Source: Delphinapterus leucas (taxonomy: Eukaryota; Chordata; Mammalia; Artiodactyla; Monodontidae). From it: DNA of 64,000 bases. The stretch is from NCBI RefSeq assembly GCF_002288925.2, contig NW_022098049.1, positions 8,429,350 to 8,493,349 of the forward strand, in the 5' to 3' direction. Below the pieces are notes generated by a model, which worked only from the letters and a program-made list of their open reading frames with translations, had not been told where the DNA came from and did no database searches. A program made the translations under genes and the position numbers. Below, piece after piece: positions 10,441-20,940 of the stretch. Each line of letters starts with the position of its first letter. The stretch's first letter is position 1.

Positions 10441-10910
10441 GACTATATTCTATATATTCAGAAAGTTAAGCAGAGATATAGAAGATCTTTTTTAATTCCA
10501 AATTTAACTACTAGAGGTAAAAGTTTCAATGAGTGAGAAGAAAACACATTGGATGGGATCAATGACAGATTGGACATTGCAGAGGGAAAGATTAGTAAAC
10601 TTAAAGACAGGGCTGTAGACACTATTTTAAAATCTAACACAGACAGAAAAAGAGAAAAATAAATGAACAAAGCATCTCTGAGAGTTGGACAACCGCAAGC
10701 ATCCTAATAAACATTTAGTTTGTATCCCTGAAGGAGAAAAGAAAGCAAGAGACAGAAAAAAAAAAAAAAAAAACACTTTATCAATCAATGGTTGGAGTTT
10801 TTCCAAATTTGATGAAAACTCTAAACCCACAGATCCAAGAGTCTCAGTGAAGCTTAAGCACAAGAAACGAAGAAAATTACACCACAGTCATACCTCAGTA
10901 AAGTTTTTTT
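10441..10910 (+). mobile_element. L1 ORF1-region remnant (old)
   Basis: ACATTGGATGGGATCAATGACAGATTGGACATTGCAGAG, TTAAAGACAGGGCTGTAGA and TTTTTCCAAATTTGATGAAAACTC are the DNA-level trace of L1 ORF1. Frames are broken, and an A tract sits at 10759-10777. The 75-codon frame at 10685-10912 is part of this remnant and is too short to be a functional ORF1 product. Confidence 0.75.
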
Positions 10911-10959
10911 AAAAAGATTTTTGCAAGAATGTCTGTCAAGGACAGATAGCTTTTACACT

Positions 10960-11062
10960 TATAATGATGATCATTACATAATGCACGCAAATGTTAAATC
11001 ACTATGTAGTACACCTGAAACTAACATAATAATATATGCCAACTATATTTCAATTTAAGAAA
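10960..11062 (+). mobile_element. L1 3' end fragment
   Basis: AAATCACTATGTAGTACACCTGAAACTAAC followed by GCCAACTATATTTCAATTTAAG is the terminal part of an L1 3' UTR. Confidence 0.8.
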
Positions 11063-11315
11063 AGGATGTCTTTGTTGGGACTCCCCAGAATCCCTCAATC
11101 CACTGCTTCTGAAAGCTTACAAGGTGATGCTTGTATTAGTCATCTTTGAGGGGATGTTAATGGTGGTTGTTACCCTCAATCTCTGTGGAACTGCCAGAAG
11201 CAGACTGTAGCAACAAGTCTATCTCCATGTTGTGCCGAAAATACCAGAAATAAAGACTCATAGCTCTCTCCAGTCGATGCGGCTTCTTAGAAAAACCCAA
11301 TGGTTAAGAAACCTC
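11063..11315. other. Unassigned DNA between two L1 3' ends
   Basis: Not recognised. It lies between two fragments of the same kind of L1 3' terminus. Confidence 0.5.
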
Positions 11316-11434
11316 ACCCGAAACTAACACAACATCAACTATATTAATCAACTATATTCCAATATAAAATAATCAACTATATTCCAATACAAATCAACTA
11401 TATTCCAATATAAAATAAAAACTTAAAAAAAAAA
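11316..11434 (+). mobile_element. L1 3' end with tandem repeats of its terminal motif
   Basis: CACCCGAAACTAACACAACATCAACTATATT is followed by three further ATCAACTATATTCCAATA units (about 11355-11372, 11376-11393, 11395-11412) and an A-rich tail. The terminal motif of the L1 3' UTR has been repeated in tandem. Confidence 0.8.
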
Positions 11435-11779
11435 CCCCTCAACCAATGTGGCAGAGCGTGTAAGGAATAAGCCAGTGGACCAAGTCCTTTCAGGTTTCAG
11501 ATTATCCATGATAATGGTCACAGGGTCTAAATACCTTTCCAAATAGCTGCTGGCCTTTTTGGATCCCTGGATAAAAGTCGCAGGATGACATTCTCTTCTC
11601 ATCCCTGTATAGGCCTTACCTGTTGGTTACCTGTAGTCTTAATCTGTCCCTGTTGCAGAATCCACGAAAGCTCTATCCATAAACATTTGAACAACAGTAC
11701 CCACTTCACTATATTTCCACTTACATAATTTTTAGTTTCTTATAACCACCACATGGAGTCTTGAGGATGACTAAATAAC
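11435..11779. other. Unassigned non-coding DNA
   Basis: No recognised repeat, ORF or RNA gene. Confidence 0.55.
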
Positions 11780-11915
11780 GGGTAATATTTTTATGAGCGT
11801 TTCCTATGCTCTAGCTACCTTTCTAAGAACCTTACATAGCTTACTTTATCTTATTTAACCTTTGAAAGAAATTTATGAGGTAAGTATAGTCTATTGTTAT
11901 TACTGATGGTAGTTA
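11780..11915 (-). mobile_element. MIR fragment
   Basis: TTTCTAAGAACCTTACATAGCTTACTTTATCTTATTTAACC followed by ATGAGGTAAGTATAGTCTATTGTTATTA is the middle of a reversed MIR. Confidence 0.7.
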
Positions 11916-12584
11916 AGTTCTAGAAAGTCGATTCTCATTATCTCTGGCAGTTGCTATTCCCTGATTTAGCGTATCCTCAACTGCTGTTTCTAGGGGAAAT
12001 ACAGGACCCAGTTCCTCTGAGTCTCTGGTTACATTTTTGTCATCTGATCAATACCTAACCTTGTTTTATGTGCGTTTCTGTTCAGAGAGACCTCATTTAA
12101 TGTATGTTGTTGGTTCATTAACATTGAACTCATGGTCAGTAGCCCTATGACTTAAGCCTTGAATGAGGCTTATCTAACATACTTGATTTCCCCAGAAGGC
12201 ACATCACAGCATTCTTGAACTCAGAACAATAGCTGAGGTTGCCAAGACTATACTCCAGGGGCCTTTTAAACTGTGCAATCACCAACAGAAAGCACGAAAA
12301 TGTGAAAAAAAAAAAAAGTGGCTCAAAATAGACCACAAAATGACATTTGTTTAGAGTATAAGCGCTAAAACAAAAGAGGAAGCAATCCCTTGAACAACCT
12401 CAGCTGGAAACACGCACATCGGGGGACTCAAATTTTTCACCACTCTGCACGTGTCTGTGAATCATGGCGAAAGCGCCGCAGGTATGGATTTGGAGGTTAT
12501 AAATCAATTTGAGCGAGTAGGTGACTTTGCAAATGCAGAATATGAGGATCAATTGTGCAATAGTGCTCATCTCCACCTTTTCCA
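11916..12584. other. Unassigned DNA, possibly an old repeat
   Basis: The part from 11940 to 12330 (for example TGATTTAGCGTATCCTCAACTGCTG and CTTGAATGAGGCTTATCTAAC) has the feel of an old interspersed repeat, but I cannot name a family. An A tract lies at 12304-12316. From 12440 to 12500 there is a small rise in CpG (GGCGAAAGCGCCGC), far too short to be an island. Confidence 0.4.
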
Positions 12585-12715
12585 GGGGAAGAAACACTCA
12601 AAGAGCAGTCGACTAATTTTCTCAAGGTTGTATTGTTCATAAGTAAGAGTCAGAATCTAAACTCCAACATTCTGGCTCCAGTGCCAAGCTCTTAACTACT
12701 GTGCTGTCTCTGCTG
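12585..12715 (-). mobile_element. MIR 5' part
   Basis: AACATTCTGGCTCCAGTGCCAAGCTCTTAACTACTGTGC is the reversed 5' end of MIR. Confidence 0.75.
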
Positions 12716-12734
12716 ATACGGTACTTTTGATTGA

Positions 12735-13190
12735 CTGGTACCCATATCAATCAACACTAATGAGGTGCAACAAAGAAACATAAAATCTCAGGGGCTTACA
12801 GCACCGAAAACTGATTTTTCTTGTTGCCAGATCTGTGGGTTGGCAGGGATTCTGCGGTTCTCATTTAGGTTCAGCTGGGCTTGCACTGGACTGCAGTTTG
12901 GGTTCAGGTCACTTCGCTCTCCATTCTCCTCGAACAAGTGGCTACTCAGAGCTTGTTCTTAGCACAAATGGCAGAAACGCAATGAACCAAAGTGTTTAAC
13001 ACAATGTATTTAATACAAACACATTTAAGGTCTGATCCAAGGCAAGTCACATGGCCAAGCCTAGCATCCATGGTTTTATGTACTCTAGTCACAGATACTA
13101 CAAGCTCACGTGGCACAGGGTGCTGATATATAATTCTAATAAAGAGAGGAGTGAAGAATGAAAACCACAATACACACTTTGGCAATGTCT
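12735..13190 (-). mobile_element. Probable ancient LTR fragment (MLT-like)
   Basis: GAGGTGCAACAAAGAAACATAAAATCTCAGGGGC, CCAGATCTGTGGGTTGGCAGGG, and later GCAAGTCACATGGCCAAGCC follow the reverse order of the same LTR-like repeat seen at 25515 and 55700. Confidence 0.5.
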
Positions 13191-13214
13191 TAGGTGAGAT
13201 TAAAAAGCATTGCA

Positions 13215-13524
13215 GGACTTCCCTGGTGGCACAGTGGTTAAGAATCTACCTGCCAACACAGGGGACAGGAGTTTGAGCCTTGGTCCGGGAAGATCCCACA
13301 TGCTGTGGAGCAAAAAAGCCTGTGTGCCACAACTACTGAGCCCGTGAGCCACAACTACTGAAGCCGTGTGCCTAGAGTCCGTGTTCCACAACAAGAGAAG
13401 CCACCACGATGAGAAGCCCGCGCACCGCAATGAAGAGTAGCTCCCGCTCGCCACAACTAGAGAAAGCCCGAGCACAGCAATGAAGACCCAATGCAGCCAA
13501 AAATAAAATAAAGTTTTTTTTTAA
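13215..13524 (+). mobile_element. CHR-type SINE, long form, nearly full length
   Basis: The copy runs from GGACTTCCCTGGTGGCACAGTGG through two GCCACAACTACTGA units, AGAAGCCACCACGATGAGAAGCCCG and CAACTAGAGAAAGCCCG to an A/T tail. A degraded target-site duplication is possible (AAAAAGCATTGCA at 13202-13214 and AAAAAGTCCTGCA at 13525-13537, three mismatches). The 91-codon antisense frame here is a SINE shadow. Confidence 0.95.
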
Positions 13525-13537
13525 AAAAAGTCCTGCA

Positions 13538-14414
13538 CTTCTTCCAAGGCCCTCATTTTTCTTTTAAGGAGGCAAAACAAGTGCTCACCCCAAACCCCTC
13601 ACCTCAAGCTGAAGAACCACATTCATTCTCCTGATTCATTTTGGTCCTGCTCTGGGATGAGGAACCTCTTGCCCTGAGGATGATCTAGACAGTGTTATCT
13701 TGAAGTTCAATAAAAAAGCCAAAGGCTCTGCGATTATGGTGGCAATTGTACAGGACTGGACAGAATTAGGATATCTAAGTAGGTGCCGAAGTTAAGAATA
13801 ACAGGCTGTCCATATGAGACTGACAATTCAAAAGTGAGAAGTAATGCCCCCCCACAAGAAAAATTTGTGAACTGACCAGCTCTAGTGGCAGTGGTTGTTT
13901 AGATGGTTCCTAGGGAATAGGTTTCTGTACGTGCATAGGCTTAAGGAAATTGGCCCAAAGCTGACCATTCAGGAACCCAGCCCTGTGCCAGCCAATTTCT
14001 CTCCCTTTCGCCCTCTCTCGGCTTTCATCAGCCATCTTTATCAGCTCCCTTGCCATCAGCTGACACTTGCTTGACCAATGCTGTCAGGTACCCCTATTTC
14101 TGCATTCCACCCCCTCCATGGCATCAGATACCCTATCACTTTGTGATGTGATGCATCCTAGGTTGAATTTGAGTCTGCTCTTCTCCTTTAGGACTTGTTT
14201 TCCCCTCTTGGTGTGAGTCAAGGAAAACTCATCCCTATAGGTTTTTGTTAACTTTTAAATCCATCCCTGTATGAGTTGGTTAAAACTTGGTTTTTTTTCA
14301 TTTGATTGGCACTCCTGATTTATCTTGCAACTGGCATCAGGCCAGAGAGGGCAACCTCCTAGATGCTGAGTTTACATCTCTTCCCCTGCTCTTAAGCCCT
14401 CATCAAATCATTCC
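13538..14414. other. Unassigned non-coding DNA
   Basis: Nothing recognised. There is no long ORF. Moderately pyrimidine-rich around 14000-14200. Confidence 0.55.
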
Positions 14415-14565
14415 TCTGCAGCAGCATGATTAAGTGAAAATCCACCGGATGAGGAGTTCAGAGATCTGTGACCTCACTCATGCTTTGCCACTGACTCAAT
14501 TAATGACTTTGAGAAAATTACTTCTTTTCTCTGCTCATCCGCAAATGGGCTGGGGGAACCCAGTC
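14415..14565 (+). mobile_element. MIR SINE fragment
   Basis: GACCTCACTCATGCTTTGCCACTGACTCAATTAATGACTTTGAGAAAATTACTTC matches MIR core order, ending in CTGCTCATCCGCAAATGGG. Confidence 0.75.
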
Positions 14566-14959
14566 AGCACTTCTTAATGTTCTTTGGTTGCTGAACGCAT
14601 TTTTAAAACTAAAGTCTAAAATGGAAAGTATAAAATGATAAAAGCTAAGCTGCTGTAATTTAACAGAGGGTGCCGGCAGGGGTGGGGGCAGGAGTAGGGG
14701 AGAATCTGCAAGAGTTCCAGCCACTTCACAGTCTCCCGTTCCTGCCTGTGGTCTCAGGCACCTTCTCAGCATGCTGAATGCTTTTTGGACTGTAACTCGT
14801 CAACCAGTAGATAAGACAGTGTCTTACATCTATTTTGGGTCTAAAGTCACTTGAATCTTTGTTTTCTCTTAAATTACATGTTAGGTCCCAACACTTGAAA
14901 AATCAAATAAAAATTCTAGGTATCATTTACTTGTATTTCAGCCCACCAACACAGAGCAA
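14566..14959. other. Unassigned non-coding DNA
   Basis: No repeat recognised. A short antisense frame (14518-14772) has no recognisable domain. Confidence 0.5.
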
Positions 14960-15125
14960 TTAACTGGATCGTTGGCTGGGTTTTAGCAAATGCTATGCCA
15001 CTCATTAGCTGGTGGGAATTTGGTCAAGTCAATCGTGCTCTGTGTTTTCATCTGTAAAATGAGGGTCTCAGGTTAGAGTATCTCTAAGTCCCCTGATACA
15101 TTCCTTATTGTAGAATTCAAGCCTT
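14960..15125 (+). mobile_element. MIR SINE fragment
   Basis: CCACTCATTAGCTGGTGGGAATTTGGTCAAGTC followed by TTTTCATCTGTAAAATGAGGGTC is typical MIR. Confidence 0.8.
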
Positions 15126-16234
15126 TCTAACCAATCCTCCCCCCATCTATTAGCAGCTTATTTGACAATACTCTTAAGAAAGGACAGTTTTCTGGGACAA
15201 GTTACGTTGTAATGAGTAGGTGGGAAGTGTGTGCCCTCACAGCCAGAACACGTACAAGCCTGTTTGTAAACATGCGAACTCCACATTCATCTTTACGAGG
15301 CCCCATTTGTCTTTTAGCATTTCTGAGGAGTAAACTAACTCCAAACCAATTTGGAACAAGCAAAATACGTTATCATGAGATATTTGTTTTCTCAAACGAC
15401 TGTACTCACAAAGCCTCTCTCTGTCTCTCTTTCTCCCTGCCACTGTGTTTTGGTCTGTTGTTTCTGAATAATGACTAGAAAGCTGCAACTCAGGGCTAAC
15501 ACAGATTTCAGGCTTATGGAGATAGAAAGTTGATGCATTGGACCAAATCAGAGAGGAAAAAGGAATCAAAGGGGGAAGAAATACAGGAGAAAGGCAAGAA
15601 AGACAATGACCGACAGAAATTGAATTCCTCTTCCTTTTCCCCCTCGTTGAACTTTCAAGCCAAAAATATCTGCAGTACCAGATCCAGTTGGAGAGAGAAT
15701 GGTCTGTTTACCCTCTGCAGAGACAAAACGGCACAGCGAAACTGCAATTTAAAGGCGAAGGTCATCAGGAATAGAGTTAAATAACGTATGTCAGAATTAA
15801 GGGATTTGGTACAAAACCCTTTGCTAAGATTCTGGGGTGCCTCTCTGTGGGTGTGTGTGGTTCAGAGAGTAAAAGCTAAATCCTCTGACAACCAGAAAAT
15901 AAATGTGAGGGGCAGTAAATAGAAGGCTTTCAGGGGAGATCACACATGACTGAGGAGGAGATAGAGTGGAATCAACAACACTTGCCCTGAAGCATTTGGA
16001 GATTTTATGAGACTAAACATAGACAGCTTCCACTGAAGCCTAAAAGTCTCCATTCAGAGGATGCATGTGTTGCATAATTAAAGAAGATCAGGGCCAATTC
16101 AGAAAAGCCAACTGAGAAAAATGCTGCTGAGCGATTGTTATTCTTCAGATTCTGTAATCAGGGTCGTCTTCCAGGGGGATGGAGTGAGAAGCAAATGATC
16201 ATGCATGATATTCCACTACCATGGTCCTGCTTAG
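15126..16234. other. Unassigned non-coding DNA
   Basis: About 1.1 kb without a recognised repeat. Two short open frames overlap on opposite strands around 15212-15569, and a third lies at 15530-15784; none shows a domain or convincing splice context. This is one of the longer repeat-poor stretches of the window. Confidence 0.5.
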
Positions 16235-16375
16235 GAACGAACAAGGACGTCGCAGTCAGAAGACCTGATTTTATAGGGCTTTGCCCCTCTTCCTTATCTG
16301 GGTTGCCTTGGGTAAGTTTCTCAACCCATTTTCTCTCAGGTATCCTCATCTATAAGATAATGATTGCAAAAAACA
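16235..16375 (+). mobile_element. MIR SINE, forward
   Basis: GTCAGAAGACCTGATTTTATAG, GGTTGCCTTGGGTAAGTTTCTCAACCC, and CCTCATCTATAAGATAATGATTGC follow MIR order. It is immediately followed by a reversed MIR. Confidence 0.75.
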
Positions 16376-16379
16376 CGTT

Positions 16380-16605
16380 GAGAGGGCTTACATGTGCCAG
16401 GTACCGTTGTAAGTGATTCACAGACATTAACTCTTAATTCTTACAACAGCCCTAGGAAGAAGGTATTTTAGCTCTGTTTTACAAATGAGGAAGTCGAGTC
16501 ACAGAGGGATAAGTAACTCGCTCGTGATCATACAGTGGATCTTGACAAGCAGTGGAGCTGTGAGCTCTGGAAGTGGAGCTCTAGAGTACTAACCAAAGCA
16601 CATGG
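16380..16605 (-). mobile_element. MIR SINE, reversed
   Basis: TGTGCCAGGTACCGTTGTAAGTGATTCACAGACATTAACTC, TTTTACAAATGAGGAAGTCGAGTCACAGAGGG and AAGCAGTGGAGCTGTGAGCTCTGG give a near full-length reversed MIR. Confidence 0.85.
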
Positions 16606-16714
16606 CAGTTCTGATGCTGTAGGGGACCTTGGAAGGTACCCGACACACTGGTTCATACTAGAAACACAACCGGTATTGGCATGTTCGCTTTCTTCCTAGT
16701 CAGTCATTTGTTTA

Positions 16715-16850
16715 CTTGATAAACATTTACGGAAGTGCTACTGTGTGCCTGAAATCATGCCAGATGATAACAGTTAATGGTTTTTTTCTGTACTAACTCA
16801 TTTCGTTCTTATAATTCACAGCACCCCTGACATCAGTGTTGATATTATTA
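16715..16850 (-). mobile_element. MIR, first part of a copy split by L2
   Basis: TGTGTGCCTGAAATCATGCCAGATGATAAC followed by CTAACTCATTTCGTTCTTATAATTCAC and GATATTATTA is reversed MIR. It breaks off at 16850 and resumes at about 17185. Confidence 0.7.
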
Positions 16851-17184
16851 GGGGTTTCTTTCCTTGCAATTCCCTTTGCTGGAAATGCTCTCCTCTCTCA
16901 GGTACCCATATGGCTCACTTCCATACCATTCAAGTCTCTGAGAGGCTTTCTCCAAACACCATATCTGAAACAACAAACTCCATCATACCCTCTCTCCCCT
17001 TTTCCTGTTATAGTTTCCTTTAGAACATATAAAAACACCTGGAATTATTCTATCTGTTCCCCTATTTTCTGCCTTTCTCAAAATAATGGAAGCTTCATTA
17101 ACGCAGGAATTTTGCCTACCTTGTTGACCGCTATTCCATATCACCAGCCCCTGGTAGACACACACTTGTTAAATAAATGAATGA
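16851..17184 (+). mobile_element. L2 LINE 3' end inserted in MIR
   Basis: CTTTCCTTGCAATTCCCTTTGCTGGAAATGCTCTC, CAAGTCTCTGAGAGGCTTTCTCC, ATGGAAGCTTCATTAACGCAGG and AACAATTGTT-like ending with AAATAAATGAATGAA are the ordered L2 3' motifs. The flanks join to make a continuous reversed MIR. The 114-codon frame here lies within the L2 fragment. Confidence 0.8.
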
Positions 17185-17335
17185 ATTGTCTCCATTTTAC
17201 AGTTGAATAAGTTAAGATGCAGAGAAGTTCATGAAATACCTTAAGGTGCAAAGGTAGAAAGTGAGAGAGCTGGAATCCAAAGGCAAGAGGATTCATACCT
17301 GGAGCCTATCTTCTTAGCCACCATGCCACCTTGGA
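17185..17335 (-). mobile_element. MIR, second part of the split copy
   Basis: TGTCTCCATTTTACAGTTGAATAAGTTAAGATGCAGAG and GGAATCCAAAGGCAAGAGGATTC, ending CTTCTTAGCCACCATGCCACC, complete the reversed MIR begun at 16715. Confidence 0.75.
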
Positions 17336-18130
17336 GGATACAGGGATACATAACCCAGCTCCTGCCCTCAAGGAGTCCACAGTGCGACGGTGGACAGTCT
17401 CATACACAAGGACTCTGGTTCATTATGCGTGTCTTCACTGCTGTCACATGCATAGAGCACTTGCCAGTTACATGGCACCAGGAGTATCACTGTAGGGACA
17501 CAAAACCATGTAAGACAGTCTCTGCATCCAAAGAACTGACAATTTAAAAGGGTGAATAGGATATAAACAATCTAGAAAATCATAGAATAAGTTGAAAGGG
17601 TAAACATTAATTGAAGGCAAACATTGTATGTTGTGAAATGCCTAAAAAGGAGAACTTTTTCTTTAAGAATTGGGGGTCATGGAAGAGTCAACAGTGAAGT
17701 CAGTATTTATTTAGGCTCTAACACGAAAAGAATCTTCATTCTGTGGGAAGAGGGGTAGGAGTAATAAGCAGAAAGTATAGCCAGAGTTGGGTGGGGGAGA
17801 GACTGAAGGATGTAAAGAAGAACAGTCATCATCTTAGAGTCTCATGGAAAGAAAAGAGACATCAAAATAGTGGGTTGAGACAAGATCATGAAGGGTCTTG
17901 ATCATCACGCTAAACAATTTGGACTTTACTCTGTAACTTATGTAAAGTTTGGGGAGGTTTTTATGGAAGGAGGGTCTTTGAGGGAGATAACTGGCAGACT
18001 ATGGAGGGTGAGTGAGAGGTGAAAGATGTAAGAGCAGGAGATGGTTACACGTATCTAGGAAATAGAGGATGAAGACTTGAACTAGGGAGGAGACGGTGAG
18101 GAAAGGTTGAGGAGGAAGCCGCATCACAGT
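17336..18130 (-). mobile_element. L2-like 3' region, reversed
   Basis: A plus-strand order of CTGCATCCAAAGAACTGACAATTTAAAAGGG, GATCATGAAGGGTCTTGATC, TTTGGACTTTACTCTGTAACTTATG and GAGGATGAAGACTTGAACTAGGG follows a common old mammalian repeat that I associate with reversed L2. Divergence is high and boundaries are vague. Confidence 0.5.
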
Positions 18131-19454
18131 TGAGGGTCCAACCCCTATGCCCTGGCTTTAGAGGCTGAGGGAGAGGAATAAATCCAAAAGTTTGAAATTT
18201 GAAAATCGGCTTTATAAGATGGTAACTTCCTGTAAGTGAAGTTGAAAACATAGAAGGAAAGCAGGCCTTTGGAATGAGGGAAGAAGGAAGGGGTCTGAAC
18301 TGAGAGTTGTAGGACAAGATAGCTAATCCACAGAGGCCGGGCCGGGGCTTGGGCAGGAAAGCCAAGGCAGAGCGGCCAGCAGGGGTACAACCCACTGCTC
18401 ACTGATTTCTTAAGTGATTCCTCCAGTTTTCCAATCTCTCTCACACGTGTGCAGAAAATGGTAACATCCGTGTGGCACACTGGGTGTGGTTGATCGCGCC
18501 CTGAGAACCTCCAGCTGGCAGACCCCACCCCCGCTAGCTCTGCCCCTGCAGACTTGGCCATCTATCAACCATTCATGCCGCATACTTGGGCCATGGGACC
18601 CCAGTTGGGAAACACTGTCATACAGGATTTAGACTCAAGGGAGTTTCATTTGGAAATAAGCAGGTAGTTTTTAGTTTATAAGGAATAGACGCCTCCCTTT
18701 ACATAGACTGTCCACGTGCCTTTGCTTTTTCCTATCAGTATGTCGGTTGCTACATAGCACTTCTGAGGGAAAGGAAATTGTGCATTAAAAATGGCAGAAT
18801 AATATGCTACTAAGGAGGCCGGGAATCAGTAAGAGCTGCCTGTTCCTGAAAACTGCATGACCACAGTGTCCCAGAGATCCTGGGTCAAATTCTCCAGGGT
18901 AGGTTTGGCCAATTGTTCTTAATTAAATCTCACTAAGCTCCACACAGATCTTCTCAAAAGAGAAGTTGTGATACTGTATTTCAACAAAGGATAAAATCAT
19001 TTAACGTTTGAAACATTGTGAGGGAAACCTTTCCTCTCTCTGAAAGGTATATTTATTCCCTGTATGATGGACAAAAAGGGACTAAGTAATTGACCATGCT
19101 CCAGTGAGGTCATGAACATATGTTTGGACATCACCTCAGCTCATCATGTGTGCCAGAAGGAGATAATGAAAGGGATCGGAATACCTGTCCCTTTGAAACT
19201 CATGAGTTTCAGATGAACCTCAGTGTGCCTGCCCTAAGTCTGAGTCAGCTCTGTCAGCTTGAGGTCCACAACCAAATGGGAATATGAAAAAACCTACCAC
19301 CTTTGGTGGAAGGCTCAGAGCAGTGCAGATAGCTCCTGAATGCTGCTTTGCTTTGTCTTGGATAAGGAATGCATTATTGAGAGCATTATTGCTCTCACCT
19401 AATGTCCTGAATTAAAGAAAAGCATGGCTGCGAAAGGGACACCAGCCCAACGTT
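18131..19454. other. Unassigned non-coding DNA
   Basis: No convincing repeat. Antisense frames of 116 and 138 codons overlap each other around 18045-18561 and show no domain. The end CCCAGTTGGGAAACACTG at about 18600 may be the terminus of an old hAT-type fragment. Confidence 0.45.
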
Positions 19455-19545
19455 TTGGAAACTTCTAAAACATTTAAGGAAGTCACTGCACTTCTCCGAA
19501 TTTCATCATCTCCATCAGAAAAATTGTGAGATTGGTCTAACCCAC
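19455..19545 (+). mobile_element. MIR fragment
   Basis: AAGTCACTGCACTTCTCCGAATTTCATCATCTCCATC followed by GTGAGATTGGTCTAACCC is a MIR core with the TCTAxxCCC end. Confidence 0.6.
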
Positions 19546-20084
19546 TGGTTTTCCAATGGGACCTCACTGGAGCTCCCCAGTGATACCTTGGTGGAGATTG
19601 GGGGTGGGAGGTGTATGGAGGCAGGGCCAAAAAGACCGAGGGGCTAAGGTAGTCTATCCCAACTTCACCAAATAGCTCCACTCTCCTTTGTGTTGTATTG
19701 TGGGGCTCCCAGTAAGATTTCACTTGAATAAAAAGACTGCCTGCTTTAAACATCTTTGGAAATGATCACACTCAACAGTCGCTAAGAGCCATGTTAATTT
19801 TCACCGAAAGTGGCATCCAAATTTTAGGTTCTCCTAGGAGTCTGAGCTGAGTTCAACTTGTCACAGTGTCCTAAACATCGTCGCTGAAAATGTTGATGTT
19901 CTTTAAGGTTTCCACACAAAATTTCCAAGTTGCTCTGAAATTTAGCCTCTCACGAGGTTCGTATTAACTGTCTGTTCTGGTGAACATGGAAGGTCCAACA
20001 TATAGCCTAAGGAGTTATAACGTTTGAGGTTATTCAAGTCCACTGTTGAATTTCCCAGCAGAGAACTTTCTCACAGATTATAGA
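19546..20084. other. Unassigned non-coding DNA
   Basis: Nothing recognised. A 113-codon antisense frame (19412-19753) overlaps the MIR and shows no domain. Confidence 0.5.
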
Positions 20085-20940
20085 TAAAAATATAAAATTA
20101 CCCTATGGCCTGGTAATTGTACTCTGGGATACCTCTTCTAGAGAAAAAAGAACATAGGGCTACTCCTGGTAACGTTGTTGATACCGAGGAAAAATTGGAC
20201 TAAACCCTACATGTTTAACAAAAGAAAAGAGATTTAAAGTAATAGGTATATATGATGGTATAGAGGTTCAAATAAGTGAAAGATCTTCAAATCGTACTTC
20301 AGTTTAAAAAAAAAAACAAGTGGCAGAATGCTACATGCGTTACAAAGCGTATATGGGAACTGAAAAATTATACTACATATTTTCTCTTGTTATGTATGTA
20401 TAGTATAGGAAAGACTGAAAGGAATCACTCAGACTCAAAATAGTGTTATCCCTCAAGGAGTACATGTGGGTTTGGGAGAAGCACTGTATGGAGACAGAGG
20501 TCAACTGGGACTTCAAGCTCTAATAAAGATACTCCAGGGCTTCCCTGGTGGCTCAGTGGCTGAGAGTCCGCCTGCCGATGCAGGGGACGCGGGTTCGTGC
20601 CCCGGTCCGGGAAGATCCCACATGCCACGGAGCGGCTGGGCCCATGAGCCATGGCCGCTGAGCCTGCGCGTCCGGAGCCTGTGCTCCGCAACGGGAGAGG
20701 CCACAACAGTGAGAGGCCCGCATACCGCAAGAAAAAAAAAAAGATACTCCAAATGTTTTTGAAAAGGGTTAATACAACCTGCACCTGTATTAGTTGCATA
20801 ATTTAAAAAGTAATTATAAGCATAGAAAAAAATGACTGGAAGCCAATGGGCCAAATGTGAATATTAGTTTACTCTGGCTGCTGAGAATATATATTATTGT
20901 GCTTCTACATCCTTTTCTATACTTTTAAAATTTCATGGAC
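20085..20940 (+). mobile_element. L1 3' UTR region (old), split by a SINE
   Basis: AATTGTACTCTGGGATACCTCTTC, GGAAAAATTGGACTAAACCC, and after the SINE ATGACTGGAAGCCAATGGGCCAAATGTGAATATTAGTT with CTTTTCTATACTTTTAAAATTTC resemble an old L1 3' UTR. It is interrupted at 20537-20739 by a CHR SINE. Confidence 0.6.
20537..20739 (+). mobile_element. CHR-type SINE, short form, young
   Basis: A well-preserved short-form copy with intact A-box (TGGCTCAGTGG) and B-box (GGGTTCGTGCC) regions and an A tail. A perfect 12-bp target-site duplication, AAAGATACTCCA, lies at 20525-20536 and 20740-20751. ORFs of 98, 113 and 117 codons here are SINE shadows on both strands. Confidence 0.97.

Noticed and set aside
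12440..12500. CpG island or promoter
   Set aside because: Only a handful of CpGs in about 30 bases; surrounding DNA is CpG-depleted.
18045..18561. Two overlapping antisense frames of 116 and 138 codons as candidate exons
   Set aside because: They use different frames over the same bases, have no recognisable domain and include no convincing splice pair. Open by chance in slightly GC-richer DNA.
20537..20739. Possible tRNA gene
   Set aside because: The A and B boxes and tRNA-like head belong to the SINE promoter. The sequence does not form a complete cloverleaf and recurs as a dispersed repeat with target duplications.
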